Below are positions 52,637 to 61,500 of a DNA stretch of 64,000 nt, one piece after another. The notes under the pieces are model-generated. The model made no database searches. It saw nothing but the letters and a program-made list of their open reading frames with translations, and was not told where the DNA came from. The stretch is from the NCBI GenBank assembly GCA_964538355.1, contig CAZIFC010000002.1:1-64000 (forward strand). The letters are read 5' to 3'. A program made the position numbers and the translations under genes. This DNA is from Bilophila sp964538355 (GTDB taxonomy: Bacteria; Desulfobacterota; Desulfovibrionia; Desulfovibrionales; Desulfovibrionaceae). Position 1 is the stretch's first letter; every line of letters begins with the position of its first letter.

Positions 52637-52990
52637 TCACTGGATGGAGGCCTGGGAGGTTTCGGCCTCTGCCTTGGCAATGAGTGCGTCAAGCTTGTCC
52701 ATCATACGGCGTTCGGCTTCCGGAGAAAGATAGCAGACGCATTCGCAGCGCATTCGTCCCTTGGCGCGCACAAGAAATTCCAGACGGAGGCCGTCATCGA
52801 GCCGTTCCAGGGCGAGGCAATGAGGGGCACAGGATTCCATGTGTTCCCGGTGGATGGGAAGAAGCCACTCTTCATCCGGCGTCAGCCAGTAAAGGCGTTC
52901 AATCCCGGACTGGCAACCTTGCTCCGCGAGGAGTTCTTCCACCCTGTCCAGCACGTCGGGTTGGATTTCATCGACAAGATAACTCCGCAT
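52637..52990 (-). CDS. Small Cys-containing protein at the end of the tetrapyrrole operon
   Basis: A 117-residue soluble protein with CGGAG before the ATG. Cysteines lie at 26, 54, 58, 82, 84 and 86; the last three form RCECVC. The C-terminus is helical and charged. It starts 11 bases after the hemA stop, so it is very likely cotranscribed. I do not recognise the family; a metal or heme-pathway link is suggested only by position and the CxCxC cluster. Confidence 0.75.
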   Translation of the reverse strand: MRSYLVDEIQPDVLDRVEELLAEQGCQSGIERLYWLTPDEEWLLPIHREHMESCAPHCLALERLDDGLRLEFLVRAKGRMRCECVCYLSPEAERRMMDKLDALIAKAEAETSQASIQ

Positions 52991-53001
52991 AGAGTGCTCC
53001 G

Positions 53002-54336
53002 CTAAGAGGATTGGGGTTCGTTGCGGTGAACCCGGCGCGTACATCGGCCCGCCGGATGTTCTTCATCAAGGCCGAACATGCGCCGGATCAGTTCCACGTT
53101 GCGCGAGGAGGCTTCGGAAGGGGCCTCCTTCAAGAAGGTAATCGGCTCATGCGACAGCTTGCGGAGCAGGCCATTGAGCATGGCTTCCAGAGCTTCCCGT
53201 GTTTCCTGGTTGACCGGCCCCAGCCGTTTCAGCGTGCGCTGAAGCTCTTCCTGTGCATGGGTTTCAAAGTGAGAGAGCAGATCGACGATGGTAGGCTGCA
53301 ATTCCAGCGACTCGAGCCAGAAGGTAAAGGCGGTGACTTCGTCCTCGACGATATCCTTGGCCTTCTGCGCCTCTACCCGGCGATGGGCAAGGTTTTCTTC
53401 AACCACTTCTTTAAGATCGTCGATATCGTAGAGATAAACGTTGTCCAGATTGTTGACGTCGGGATCGATATCTCGGGGGACGGCGATGTCGATGAAGAAC
53501 ATGGGGCGGAACTTGCGGCGTTTCAGCACGTCCTTGATATCCCGGGCGCGGATAATGGCTTCGGGAGATCCGGTTGAGCTGATGATGATGTCCACATCCG
53601 CAAGATGCGCGTGAAGCTGGTCAAAGGGAACGGCCTCTCCGCGGAACTCGTCCGCAAGCTCACGGGCACGCTCATAGGTTCTGTTGGAAACCTTCACCGT
53701 GCGGATGCCCGCCTGAATGAGGTGGGTGGCGGCCAGTTCGGCCATTTCGCCGGCTCCGATGAGCATGGCCTGATATTGGCCCATGTCTCCGAAGATGCGC
53801 TTTGCCAGCTCTACCGCCGCGTAGCTGATGGAAACCGCACTTGCCGCGATGCCGGTTTCGGTTCTGACACGCTTGGCGACGCTGAACGACTTGTGTAGCA
53901 AACGATTGATGATGGTCTTTGTCGTGCCCGCCAGAGTCGCCTTGCGATAGGCTCCCTTGAGCTGTCCAAGAATCTGCGGTTCGCCGAGAACCATGGAGTC
54001 AAGGCTTGAGGCTACCGTAAACAGGTGCCGGATAGCTTCCCGGCCTCTGTGCACATAGACGTAGGGAGCCAGCTCGGAAACATTCCGGCCTTTGGCGGAA
54101 GCCCAGTAGTCCAGCACGAGACCGGGAACGTCTCCCTGTCCCACGGCAAGAATCTCGACGCGGTTGCAGGTGGAGAGGATCAGCGACTCTTCAAGTTTCG
54201 CCTTGCCGTTTTCTGAAGCGGAAAGGGGAATGGCCCACGTCTCTTTGGCGCAGTGGTCCGTCAGTGCAAATCGCTCCCGCACCTCAACACCGGCGGTACG
54301 GTAGTTCAGCCCGATAAGATAAATTTGTTGTTCCAT
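53002..54336 (-). CDS. hemA: Glutamyl-tRNA reductase
   Basis: A 444-residue enzyme. The catalytic Cys57 is in SLILSTCNRVE; MVLGEPQILGQLK and the NADPH motif GAGEMAELAATHL are typical, with the C-terminal dimerisation helices after about 310. It makes glutamate-1-semialdehyde, the first committed step to siroheme and heme. It begins one base after the CcsA-like gene. The tail after 420 is Arg-rich and longer than usual. Confidence 0.96.
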   Translation of the reverse strand: MEQQIYLIGLNYRTAGVEVRERFALTDHCAKETWAIPLSASENGKAKLEESLILSTCNRVEILAVGQGDVPGLVLDYWASAKGRNVSELAPYVYVHRGREAIRHLFTVASSLDSMVLGEPQILGQLKGAYRKATLAGTTKTIINRLLHKSFSVAKRVRTETGIAASAVSISYAAVELAKRIFGDMGQYQAMLIGAGEMAELAATHLIQAGIRTVKVSNRTYERARELADEFRGEAVPFDQLHAHLADVDIIISSTGSPEAIIRARDIKDVLKRRKFRPMFFIDIAVPRDIDPDVNNLDNVYLYDIDDLKEVVEENLAHRRVEAQKAKDIVEDEVTAFTFWLESLELQPTIVDLLSHFETHAQEELQRTLKRLGPVNQETREALEAMLNGLLRKLSHEPITFLKEAPSEASSRNVELIRRMFGLDEEHPAGRCTRRVHRNEPQSS

Positions 54337-54337
54337 A

Positions 54338-55168
54338 TCAGCGTGGTGTGTTCAAAAAACTGTGATGGGTCGTCATGAAGAGGTTCACCACGATGAGCGA
54401 AAACGCGCATACCGTGAAGATCCATATCGCCAGAAGAGCCGGTTTGCGGCCCTGCCAGCCCTGTGTGAAACGCTGGTGAAAGAGCCAAGCGTACATTCCC
54501 CAGACAATAAGCGAGACGAACTCCTTGGGATCGCCGGAAAGGATGGTCCCCCAGTTGATGCGGGCCGAAACGAACCCGAACAGGATGCCTACCGTAAAGA
54601 GCGGAAAACCAAAAGTGGTCGCCCGCGCATTGATCTTGTCCAAGGCCGAAAGCGCGGGGAGATCCTTCTGGAATCCGGCGAGCTTTGACTTTGACTTGAT
54701 GCTCTTGGCCTGAAGCAGGAACAGGACTCCCGCACCGAAAGCCAGAGCCATCAGGCCGAGGCTGATGAAGATGGCTGCGATGTGGATGGTGAAGGTCATG
54801 CCCGACAGTACGGGAGGAAGCGGAGTCTCCGCATGGCGCAGGAGCAGGGCGACCAGAAAGATCAGCAGGGATAAGGGCGACACCGTCAGGAGCAGGGCTT
54901 CGTAACGCCACTTGAGCCAGGCGACGAGTCCGCCAAGGGTGATGCACCACGCGAGGATCTGGACATAGACCGAGCGGGTCAGCGAGAATCCGTCATCGAA
55001 AAAGGTGACGCCCAGCAACAGAGTGTGGGTCGAAAAGGCAAGCACCGTAAGTACCAGCGCGGCACGCTTGAGCCATGTGTTTCGGGCAAGAATGCCCGCA
55101 ACGACGGCCGCCGTGCCGAGGGCGTACAGGTGAATGGCCAGAACCGGCAGCAGTTCAGGCAAGATCAT
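54338..55168 (-). CDS. CcsA/HemX-like cytochrome c assembly membrane protein
   Basis: A 276-residue polytopic protein with about eight helices. The WGTILSGDPKEFVSL segment is a reduced form of the Trp-rich heme-handling signature of CcsA, followed by a paired helical hairpin with RFTQGWQGR. It could bind heme for cytochrome c maturation, or act as HemX, which in some bacteria modulates HemA amount. Its place between precorrin-2 dehydrogenase and hemA fits either reading. It overlaps the upstream gene by 14 bases. Confidence 0.82.
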   Translation of the reverse strand: MILPELLPVLAIHLYALGTAAVVAGILARNTWLKRAALVLTVLAFSTHTLLLGVTFFDDGFSLTRSVYVQILAWCITLGGLVAWLKWRYEALLLTVSPLSLLIFLVALLLRHAETPLPPVLSGMTFTIHIAAIFISLGLMALAFGAGVLFLLQAKSIKSKSKLAGFQKDLPALSALDKINARATTFGFPLFTVGILFGFVSARINWGTILSGDPKEFVSLIVWGMYAWLFHQRFTQGWQGRKPALLAIWIFTVCAFSLIVVNLFMTTHHSFLNTPR

Positions 55169-55841
55169 GCAGCAACTCCATTATATGAGGATGCAGTTCA
55201 CGGGGAAGCAGTTCCCTGAGCAAGGCCTCGCATGTTTGCCGCTCCCGCCGTTGCAACGCCTCGGCGAGCGGCGAGTCTACGAGGTTCCTGAACAGGGTTG
55301 TATTCTGGTTCGTCTCACGATGCAAGGCAAGGACCAGTGGGCGGAGGCGAGCCAGAAGCTCACTGATTCCCGAATAGCGATTTCCGATCCAGTCCGCAAG
55401 CTCCCGGCGGATTTTTCGGGCAAGCGCGGGGCTGCCCCCGCCGGTGGAGAGGGCAATGGCGATGTTTCCTTGCTCGACAAGTGCGGGTACGATAAAGGAG
55501 CTGTCCCTTGGTGCGTCTGCACAGTTGCAGGCGATGCCTTTTTCTGTGCAGATGCGGACGACCTCGGCATTGGCCTGCCTGCTGCTTGTAGCGGCGAAAA
55601 CCAGAGTGCAGCCTTCGATATCGGAGGGAACAAAGTGCCGGGGATGGTGCACAATGCGTGAATCTTCAAGCAAGGCTTGAAGGGCAGGGGAAGGTTTTGC
55701 CGGGTCGACGACATCGAGCAAACCCACTGGCGTTTCGAGCAGGGAGGACAGTTTGCGGCATCCAACCTCACCCGCGCCGACAACAAGGCATCGTTTTCCA
55801 GAAAGATCTAAAAACACCGGATAGTAGCGCATAGGGTACAT
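55155..55841 (-). CDS. Precorrin-2 dehydrogenase (siroheme synthase N-terminal type)
   Basis: A 228-residue Met8/SirC-like protein. The NAD motif VVGAGEVGCRKL starts near residue 20; VFAATSSRQAN, NCADAPRDSSFIVPALV and STGGGSPALARKIR follow. It oxidises precorrin-2 to sirohydrochlorin. Siroheme is needed for dissimilatory sulfite reductase and for the siroheme-dependent heme route. Only the dehydrogenase half of CysG is present. The N-terminus is uncertain: two ATGs nine bases apart and no clear ribosome site. Confidence 0.9.
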   Translation of the reverse strand: MYPMRYYPVFLDLSGKRCLVVGAGEVGCRKLSSLLETPVGLLDVVDPAKPSPALQALLEDSRIVHHPRHFVPSDIEGCTLVFAATSSRQANAEVVRICTEKGIACNCADAPRDSSFIVPALVEQGNIAIALSTGGGSPALARKIRRELADWIGNRYSGISELLARLRPLVLALHRETNQNTTLFRNLVDSPLAEALQRRERQTCEALLRELLPRELHPHIMELLHDLA

Positions 55842-55955
55842 ATGAGGAAAAAGGTTAAAGGCTTTCGTGGCCTATGAACTGTAAAGATAGCATGAGCCGG
55901 GCTGTCCGTCCACAGAGCCGGGAGCGCGGCTCAGGCTGGCCAAAAGGGGAAAACT

Positions 55956-56384
55956 ATGATTCGGCCTTTTCGGGAGAAGGATACGGAAGCGGTTGTTCAG
56001 GTATGGCTGAAAGCCTCCATACAGGCCCATTCGTTCATTGGGCGAGCCTACTGGGAGGGGAAGGCCGAAGACATGCGGACGCTCTATCTCCCCTTGAGTG
56101 AAGTCATCGTTGATGAAGACCCCGAATCTGGGGAACTCACGGGCTTTATGGGGCTTGTAGACGGGTATCTGGCAGCCCTGTTTGTTGCGCCGGAGCATCA
56201 GGGCAAGGGGATCGGAACCCGCTTGCTGAAACTGGGAAAGAAAATACGCGACGAGCTGGAACTATGCGTTTATGCAGAAAACAGGCGGGCTGTCCGTTTC
56301 TATCGGGAACAAGGATTTCGCCTTGCGGGAGAGCGCGTGGAGGAAGAAACGGGCCATACCGAACTGCTCATGCAGTACCCATGA
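55956..56384 (+). CDS. GNAT-family N-acetyltransferase
   Basis: A 142-residue acetyltransferase. The acetyl-CoA loop reads APEHQGKGIGTRLL (about 77-90), and NRRAVRFYREQGF is the late GNAT motif. It resembles YjaB-type proteins. AGGGGAAAA precedes the ATG. It is a single gene between two minus-strand operons. The substrate is unknown. Confidence 0.88.
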   Translation: MIRPFREKDTEAVVQVWLKASIQAHSFIGRAYWEGKAEDMRTLYLPLSEVIVDEDPESGELTGFMGLVDGYLAALFVAPEHQGKGIGTRLLKLGKKIRDELELCVYAENRRAVRFYREQGFRLAGERVEEETGHTELLMQYP

Positions 56385-56439
56385 CACGCGGAACAGGCTA
56401 CGGCTGGGTACTGGGGGGGGAAGAGGGGAGAATACAACA

Positions 56440-56470
56440 GGGCGGAACAGAAGGTTTTCCTGTTCCGCCC
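56440..56470 (-). terminator. Terminator-like hairpin after adk
   Basis: GGGCGGAACAG and CTGTTCCGCCC form an 11-bp stem around nine bases. The T tract on the minus strand is interrupted (TGTTGTATTCT). Confidence 0.6.
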
Positions 56471-56486
56471 CGGCATGTCGGCAAAA

Positions 56487-57164
56487 CTAGTTCAGGCCAA
56501 GTTCCTTGATCAAGGTTTCCTTGATGCTGTCGATCGTGCCCTGTCCGTTGAGGACGATGTATTTCGTTTCGCCCTGTTCGGCCAGCTTTTTGAAGTAGTG
56601 GGCGGCAGCCAGCGTCCCGGTGGTTTCGTCATAGTAGATGTCATGACGCTTGTTGATCGCGGTTTCGTCCTGATCGTCGGCGCGGCTCATCAGCTCGCCG
56701 CCACAGACGCGGCAGGTATCGCCATTGGGCTTGATGGCGTCAATGAAGATATTGTTGGGATGGTTGCCGTCGTTCTTGCAGACGCGGCGGCCCATGATGC
56801 GATCGCGGGCAATATTGCGGGGAAGATCAATTTCAACCACATAGTCAAGCTTCATGCCCTGTTCCTGCATGGCCTTGTGGAGCTGTTCCGCCTGCGCGAT
56901 ATTGCGGGGAAAGCCGTCGAGAAGCCAGCCGTCGGCTCCCTTGTTCTTCAGGGTTTCGAGCACCATGGGAATGGTGATGGCATCAGGCACAAGCTCACCG
57001 CGATCCATATATTCCTTGGCCTTCTTGCCAAGTTCCGTTCCGCCCCCGACATGTTCGCGGAAAATGGCCCCGGATTCGATATGCGCCAGACCGAAAGCCT
57101 TCTTGATGAGTGCACCCTGCGTACCTTTGCCGCTGCCATTGGGACCGAACATAAGAATATTCAT
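56487..57164 (-). CDS. adk: Adenylate kinase with metal-binding lid
   Basis: A 225-residue enzyme. P-loop GPNGSGKGTQ and LLDGFPRN are standard. The lid holds Cys129, His135, Cys151 and Cys154, the same spacing and numbering as I recall for the zinc, cobalt or iron site of Desulfovibrio gigas adenylate kinase. ATG at 57164 is chosen because AGGAG then has a normal spacing and because the numbering matches; an ATG nine bases upstream sits too close to the site. It interconverts ATP, ADP and AMP, including the AMP released by sulfate activation. Confidence 0.97.
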   Translation of the reverse strand: MNILMFGPNGSGKGTQGALIKKAFGLAHIESGAIFREHVGGGTELGKKAKEYMDRGELVPDAITIPMVLETLKNKGADGWLLDGFPRNIAQAEQLHKAMQEQGMKLDYVVEIDLPRNIARDRIMGRRVCKNDGNHPNNIFIDAIKPNGDTCRVCGGELMSRADDQDETAINKRHDIYYDETTGTLAAAHYFKKLAEQGETKYIVLNGQGTIDSIKETLIKELGLN

Positions 57165-57269
57165 GTTCCGCATTCTCCTGAGTATGAGTTCCTATAGTGC
57201 CCCCGGCAACAGCTTGGCGTTGCGGCGGCCGAGCCTGTCCGGATGCTTCCGGGAGGCTTCCTGACAAAA

Positions 57270-57731
57270 TCAGAAAGAAGACTTGGTTTGGGATACCGGC
57301 AAAAGGGCATGGCCCTCCTGCGCAGGATCGGATGCGACCAGTCCGTTTTCCCTCAGGTAGGCATTGCCTTCCGCCACAAACTCTTCGTGGGTCGCGTTGC
57401 GGCGGATGCCGGGACAAAATTCCTTGGCAAGATGAAGGCTTTCGGAGTCGGCCATATTCCCGCGGAAAAAAGGCCATGCCCGGCAGACATCGGGCTTGAT
57501 GGCATGGACGGAACATCCCTGTCCCGCACGGAAAAAAATGCAGCAGCCGTCCTCTCCCGTCCGCACCTGCCATTTCCCGTTGCGAAAAACACCGTATGCG
57601 TCGAGAAAGGCCTGCCTGTCGAGATTCATGCCTTCGTGGAGCCGCGTCAAGTCCTTCGGGCTGAGGATGATGCCTCCTTCCCCTTCACAGCACTGACCGC
57701 ACATCTGGCAGTCAAAAACAGTATGATTCAT
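57270..57731 (-). CDS. YkgJ-family cysteine-cluster protein
   Basis: A 153-residue protein. CQMCGQCC (Cys 8, 11, 14, 15) starts the conserved cluster, with DGCCIFF, GCSVHAIKPDVCRAWPFF and EFCPG completing the Fe/Zn-chelating pattern. No signal peptide. Its ATG overlaps the stop of the upstream CoA-binding gene by one base (TAATG). The biochemical role of the family is not settled; some relatives act in metal-dependent modification. Confidence 0.87.
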   Translation of the reverse strand: MNHTVFDCQMCGQCCEGEGGIILSPKDLTRLHEGMNLDRQAFLDAYGVFRNGKWQVRTGEDGCCIFFRAGQGCSVHAIKPDVCRAWPFFRGNMADSESLHLAKEFCPGIRRNATHEEFVAEGNAYLRENGLVASDPAQEGHALLPVSQTKSSF

Positions 57732-58162
57732 TAGAATGGATTCCTTAAAAGCCGTTGATGTTCAATCATGATGCACAAGTCTTCGATAACGGGCATGCCC
57801 GCGTTCCCCGCGATGGCGGAAGCTTCCGGGCTGACGATGCCCAGCTGCATCCAGAAGAGCCGAGGGAGTGATGGCAGGGCCGCCGCTTCTCTGGCATGCT
57901 CCGGGCAGTATTGCGGGGCTCGGAATACATTGACGATATCAATGGGGCAGGGCACGTCAGCAAGGGTGGAGTATGTCGGCAAGCCCCAGATATTCTTGCG
58001 GACGGGATGGACAGGAATGACGGTATAGCCGGCCTGAAGGAGGTATTTTCCTACGCGGTCAACAGGCTGCCCTTCTTTGTCCTTGGCTCCGACGATGGCT
58101 ATGGTGCGGGATTCGGAAAGAAGCCCCCGGAGTTTTTCGTCAGAAAGAAACGTATGAAGCAT
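57731..58162 (-). CDS. CoA-binding domain protein (YccU-like)
   Basis: A 143-residue Rossmann-fold protein. TIAIVGAKDKEGQPVDRVGKYL, IPVHPVRKNIWGLPTY, VNVFRAP and the QLGIVSPEA segment fit the small CoA-binding family. It is the first gene of a two-gene unit with the YkgJ-like protein. A CRP/FNR-type palindrome lies about 105 bases upstream. The role is unknown; binding of CoA is a family inference. Confidence 0.85.
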   Translation of the reverse strand: MLHTFLSDEKLRGLLSESRTIAIVGAKDKEGQPVDRVGKYLLQAGYTVIPVHPVRKNIWGLPTYSTLADVPCPIDIVNVFRAPQYCPEHAREAAALPSLPRLFWMQLGIVSPEASAIAGNAGMPVIEDLCIMIEHQRLLRNPF

Positions 58163-58502
58163 TGAGGGTACCTCGTAAAAAGAGTGCAGGCGAGTCTAGT
58201 TGGTTATGGCGATAAAGGCAACGAAAAGCTGCTCCCCTTTCGATCTGTAATAATATCTCATAATCAAATTGAATTATGTCAATTTTAAAACCAAAAACCC
58301 AACCCCAAAATAAACACAACAACCTCCAGCTAGCCCGCTATACAAATCTAACAACACTACAATACAGGATTCATTCAGTTCCGGTACAGGCAGGCAGTGT
58401 GGCTCCATCATTTGAAGCCAGACTTGACAATCGTGAGGAAAGTTTCATTGATGCACATCATCAGCGTTCAAGAAAAGCGAAAATGACGACGAGGTGTTTT
58501 GA
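58163..58502. other. 340-bp AT-rich divergent region between the CoA-binding gene and mfd
   Basis: The stretch 58240-58380 is far richer in A and T than the flanking DNA. It holds a TTGA-N6-TCAA palindrome (58266-58285) and, for mfd, TTGACA at 58424-58429 with a poor -10 (ATTGAT) 17 bases on. A plus-strand reading frame (58276-58518) has no ribosome site and is not believed. Confidence 0.5.
58266..58285. promoter_or_regulatory. CRP/FNR-type palindrome
   Basis: AAATTGA-ATTATG-TCAATTT, a perfect 7-bp inverted repeat containing TTGA-N6-TCAA, the half-site form of CRP/FNR-family regulators (HcpR in sulfate reducers). The minus-strand TTGACA (58277-58282) lies within it. Confidence 0.45.
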
Positions 58503-61500
58503 GTGGATGCAGCTGTAGACTCCGAAATCTGTCGCCTGACGGCAGGGCGGAGAACCATGACGCGAGCCGGACTGGCTACGCAGGCACGCCTGTGCGTGAA
58601 AGCTCTTGAGAACGGAAGAGGCGTTGTCTGGGTCGTACGCGATCGAGACGAGTTGCTTGCGGCAACGTCTCTGATGCGTCTCTTTTCTCCAGAAATGTCC
58701 TGTGGAGACAACGAAACCGGAGGCTCTTCCGACTGTCTGTGGACAACGCTGCCGCCATTTCCGCCGCGGGCTTCAAACAGAGAAGGCTGGACCAAGCGGC
58801 TTGCCGCAGTATACGCGCTTCGGCACGGAAAGGCCCGCGGGCTTGTGCTGACGGCGGATAATCTGCCTTGCCGCATGGTTCCCGTGCATTTTTTTGAAAA
58901 TCGGGAACTTCGGCTTGTTCGTGGGGAAGATGTTTCTCTGGACATGATTTTGGAGCAGGCCACCCTGTGGGGTTACGAAAGAGTCCCTATGGTTTCAAAC
59001 CCCGGTGAGGTGGCCCGCCGCGGGGATATTCTGGATATCATGCCCCCGGGCTATGACAAGCCCATCCGTCTGGACTTCTTTGGAGATACCATTGAAGAGA
59101 TCCGTCTTTTTGATCCGGTCAGCCAGCGTTCCAAATCCCAGCTGGATTCTGTGCTGGTGCTTCCCGCCTCACCCATCGGACGCGACCCGGCAGGGCTGTC
59201 TGCAATCCAGACATACTGGAAGGCGTTGTTCCAGCAAGGACGATTGACGGAAAATGAACGGTTCGGGCTTACCCGGCTGCTGGAGCAGGGGGATTTCCGG
59301 CTGCTGCCGGGATGCTGTTTTGAGAAGGCCTCCAATATCGAAGACTGGCTTCCTGCCGATACCCTCTGGATGCTGCCGGGAAGAAACGATCTGCATGATG
59401 CGCTGGACGCCGCGGAAAAGGCATGGACAACCGCATTCGAAGCGCAGGATGCGGAAGGGAGGCCCCAGCCGCAACGTCTGGCCCTACGCACAAGTGAAGA
59501 CGTGGCGTCGCTGGACAGCCGTTTTCCCTGCCTCTATGCGGAGCCTTTGGGAACAGGCGGTGAAAAGAACGTCCTTGAGCTTCCCGAGCGGAGCCTGAAG
59601 GCGTTCAGCGATCTGTTTCCCTCCTCAACGGAGCAGGATCGTCCGTGGCAGACCCTTGTTCAGGCTTTGCGGCAGTGGCAAAACGAAAAACGCCAGATAA
59701 TCCTGTCTTTCGCGTCTGAGAAAAGCCGCACCAAATTTCTTCATCTTGCCGCACAGGACGGGCTGTCCCCGCTGCTGCGTTATGAGAGCGGTCAGAGTGG
59801 TCTCTTCGCGCTGGTTGCTCCATTCCGCTCTGGAGCAGAGCTGCTTTGGGATCGGAGCCTTGTCCTCGGGGAAGATGTTCTCCAGCCGCATGTGGAAAAA
59901 AGCCGCCGGGTAGCTTCGGGAGCCTTCAAGGGGCTGGATCGATACGACGAGCTGGAGCCGGGCGATCTGCTCGTACATCGGGATTACGGCATTGCCCGGT
60001 TCGGCGGCCTGTTGCGTATGGAGACAGGAAACTCCGCCAACGATTACCTGTTGCTGAACTACTCGGGAGAGGATCGGCTCTATGTTCCGGTAGACAGGCT
60101 TTCCCTCATCCAACGCTTCAAGGGCGGAGGGGAGACGCCGCCCGCCCTTGATCGGCTCGGAGGCGGTTCTTGGCAGACCGGGAAAGAGAAGGCTCGCAAG
60201 GCTATTGAAAAGATAGCTGAAGACCTTGTTGAAATGTATGCATGGCGTAAGGTGGCCAAGGGTTTTCGCTATCCTCCGCTTGGGGAGCTGTATCGGGAAT
60301 TCGAGGCCTCTTTCGGTTTTGAGGAAACCCCCGATCAGGCGCGGGCCATTCAGGATGTCTTGGCGGATATGGAAAAGCCCGAGCCAATGGATCGCCTTGT
60401 CTGCGGTGACGTCGGCTTTGGAAAAACGGAAGTGGCCTTGCGTGCGGCGTTCCGGGCGGCCTCGGAAGGGCGGCAGGTGGCCCTGTTGTGTCCTACCACG
60501 GTGCTTGCCGAGCAGCATTACCAGACATTCCGTTCGCGGCTTTCAGGTTTTGCCATCAATGTCGGCCTGTTGAGCCGCTTCGTTTCGTCGGCAAAACAGA
60601 AAGAAGTGCTCAAGTCCGCCGCAGCAGGGCAAATAGATATTTTAATAGGTACGCATCGTCTGCTTTCGGATGATGTGGTGCTGCCCAATCTGGGGCTGCT
60701 CATCCTTGACGAGGAGCAGCGTTTTGGCGTCCGCCATAAAGAAAAACTCAAAAAACTGAAAAAGAATGTGGACGCGCTCACGCTGACGGCAACGCCCATT
60801 CCCCGGACGCTTCAGCTTTCCATGTCGGGAGTGCGGGAGCTTTCGGTCATTGAGACGGCTCCTCCGGAACGAAAGCCGGTGGCGACGGCCCTGCTTGAAA
60901 GGGACAAGAACACGCTCCGTCAGGTGCTGGAGCGGGAACTGGCCCGGGACGGACAGGTCTTTTGGGTGCACAACCGGGTGATCGGTCTGGAGCGGGTTGT
61001 GGATTTCGTCAAGGAACTGGCTCCCAACGCCCGCGTCGGTATGGCCCACGGGCAGCTCCCTGAAAAGAAGCTGGAAGAAACCATGCATGCGTTCTGGCAT
61101 GGCGAACTGGATATTCTGGTTTGTACCGCCATTGTGGAGTCTGGACTCGACTTTCCGCGGGCGAACACGCTGATTGTCGATCAGGCGCAGCTGTTCGGCC
61201 TTGGGCAGCTGTACCAGCTCAGGGGCAGGGTAGGCAGATCCGATCGTCAGGCCTTCGCCTGTTTTGTCGTTTCGGACATGGAACGCCTTCCCGAGCCAAC
61301 CAGAGAACGGCTGCGTATCATTCTGGATCTGGACTATCTGGGGGCGGGCTTTCAGATCGCCATGGAAGATCTGCGGCTGCGCGGTGCGGGCAATATCCTT
61401 GGCGAGGCGCAATCCGGGCATATGGGCCGCGTAGGTCTGGAACTGTACCTCGAAATGCTGGAGCAGGCCGTCAACAAAATCAAGAACGGCGGAGTATCGC

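Noticed and set aside
56413..56420. Run of eight G as a phase-variation tract
   Set aside because: It lies between the stops of two converging genes and outside any promoter or coding region, so slippage would have no evident effect.
58276..58518. 80-codon plus-strand frame ahead of mfd
   Set aside because: No ribosome site, AT-rich low-complexity start and overlap with the mfd start; it is likely chance.
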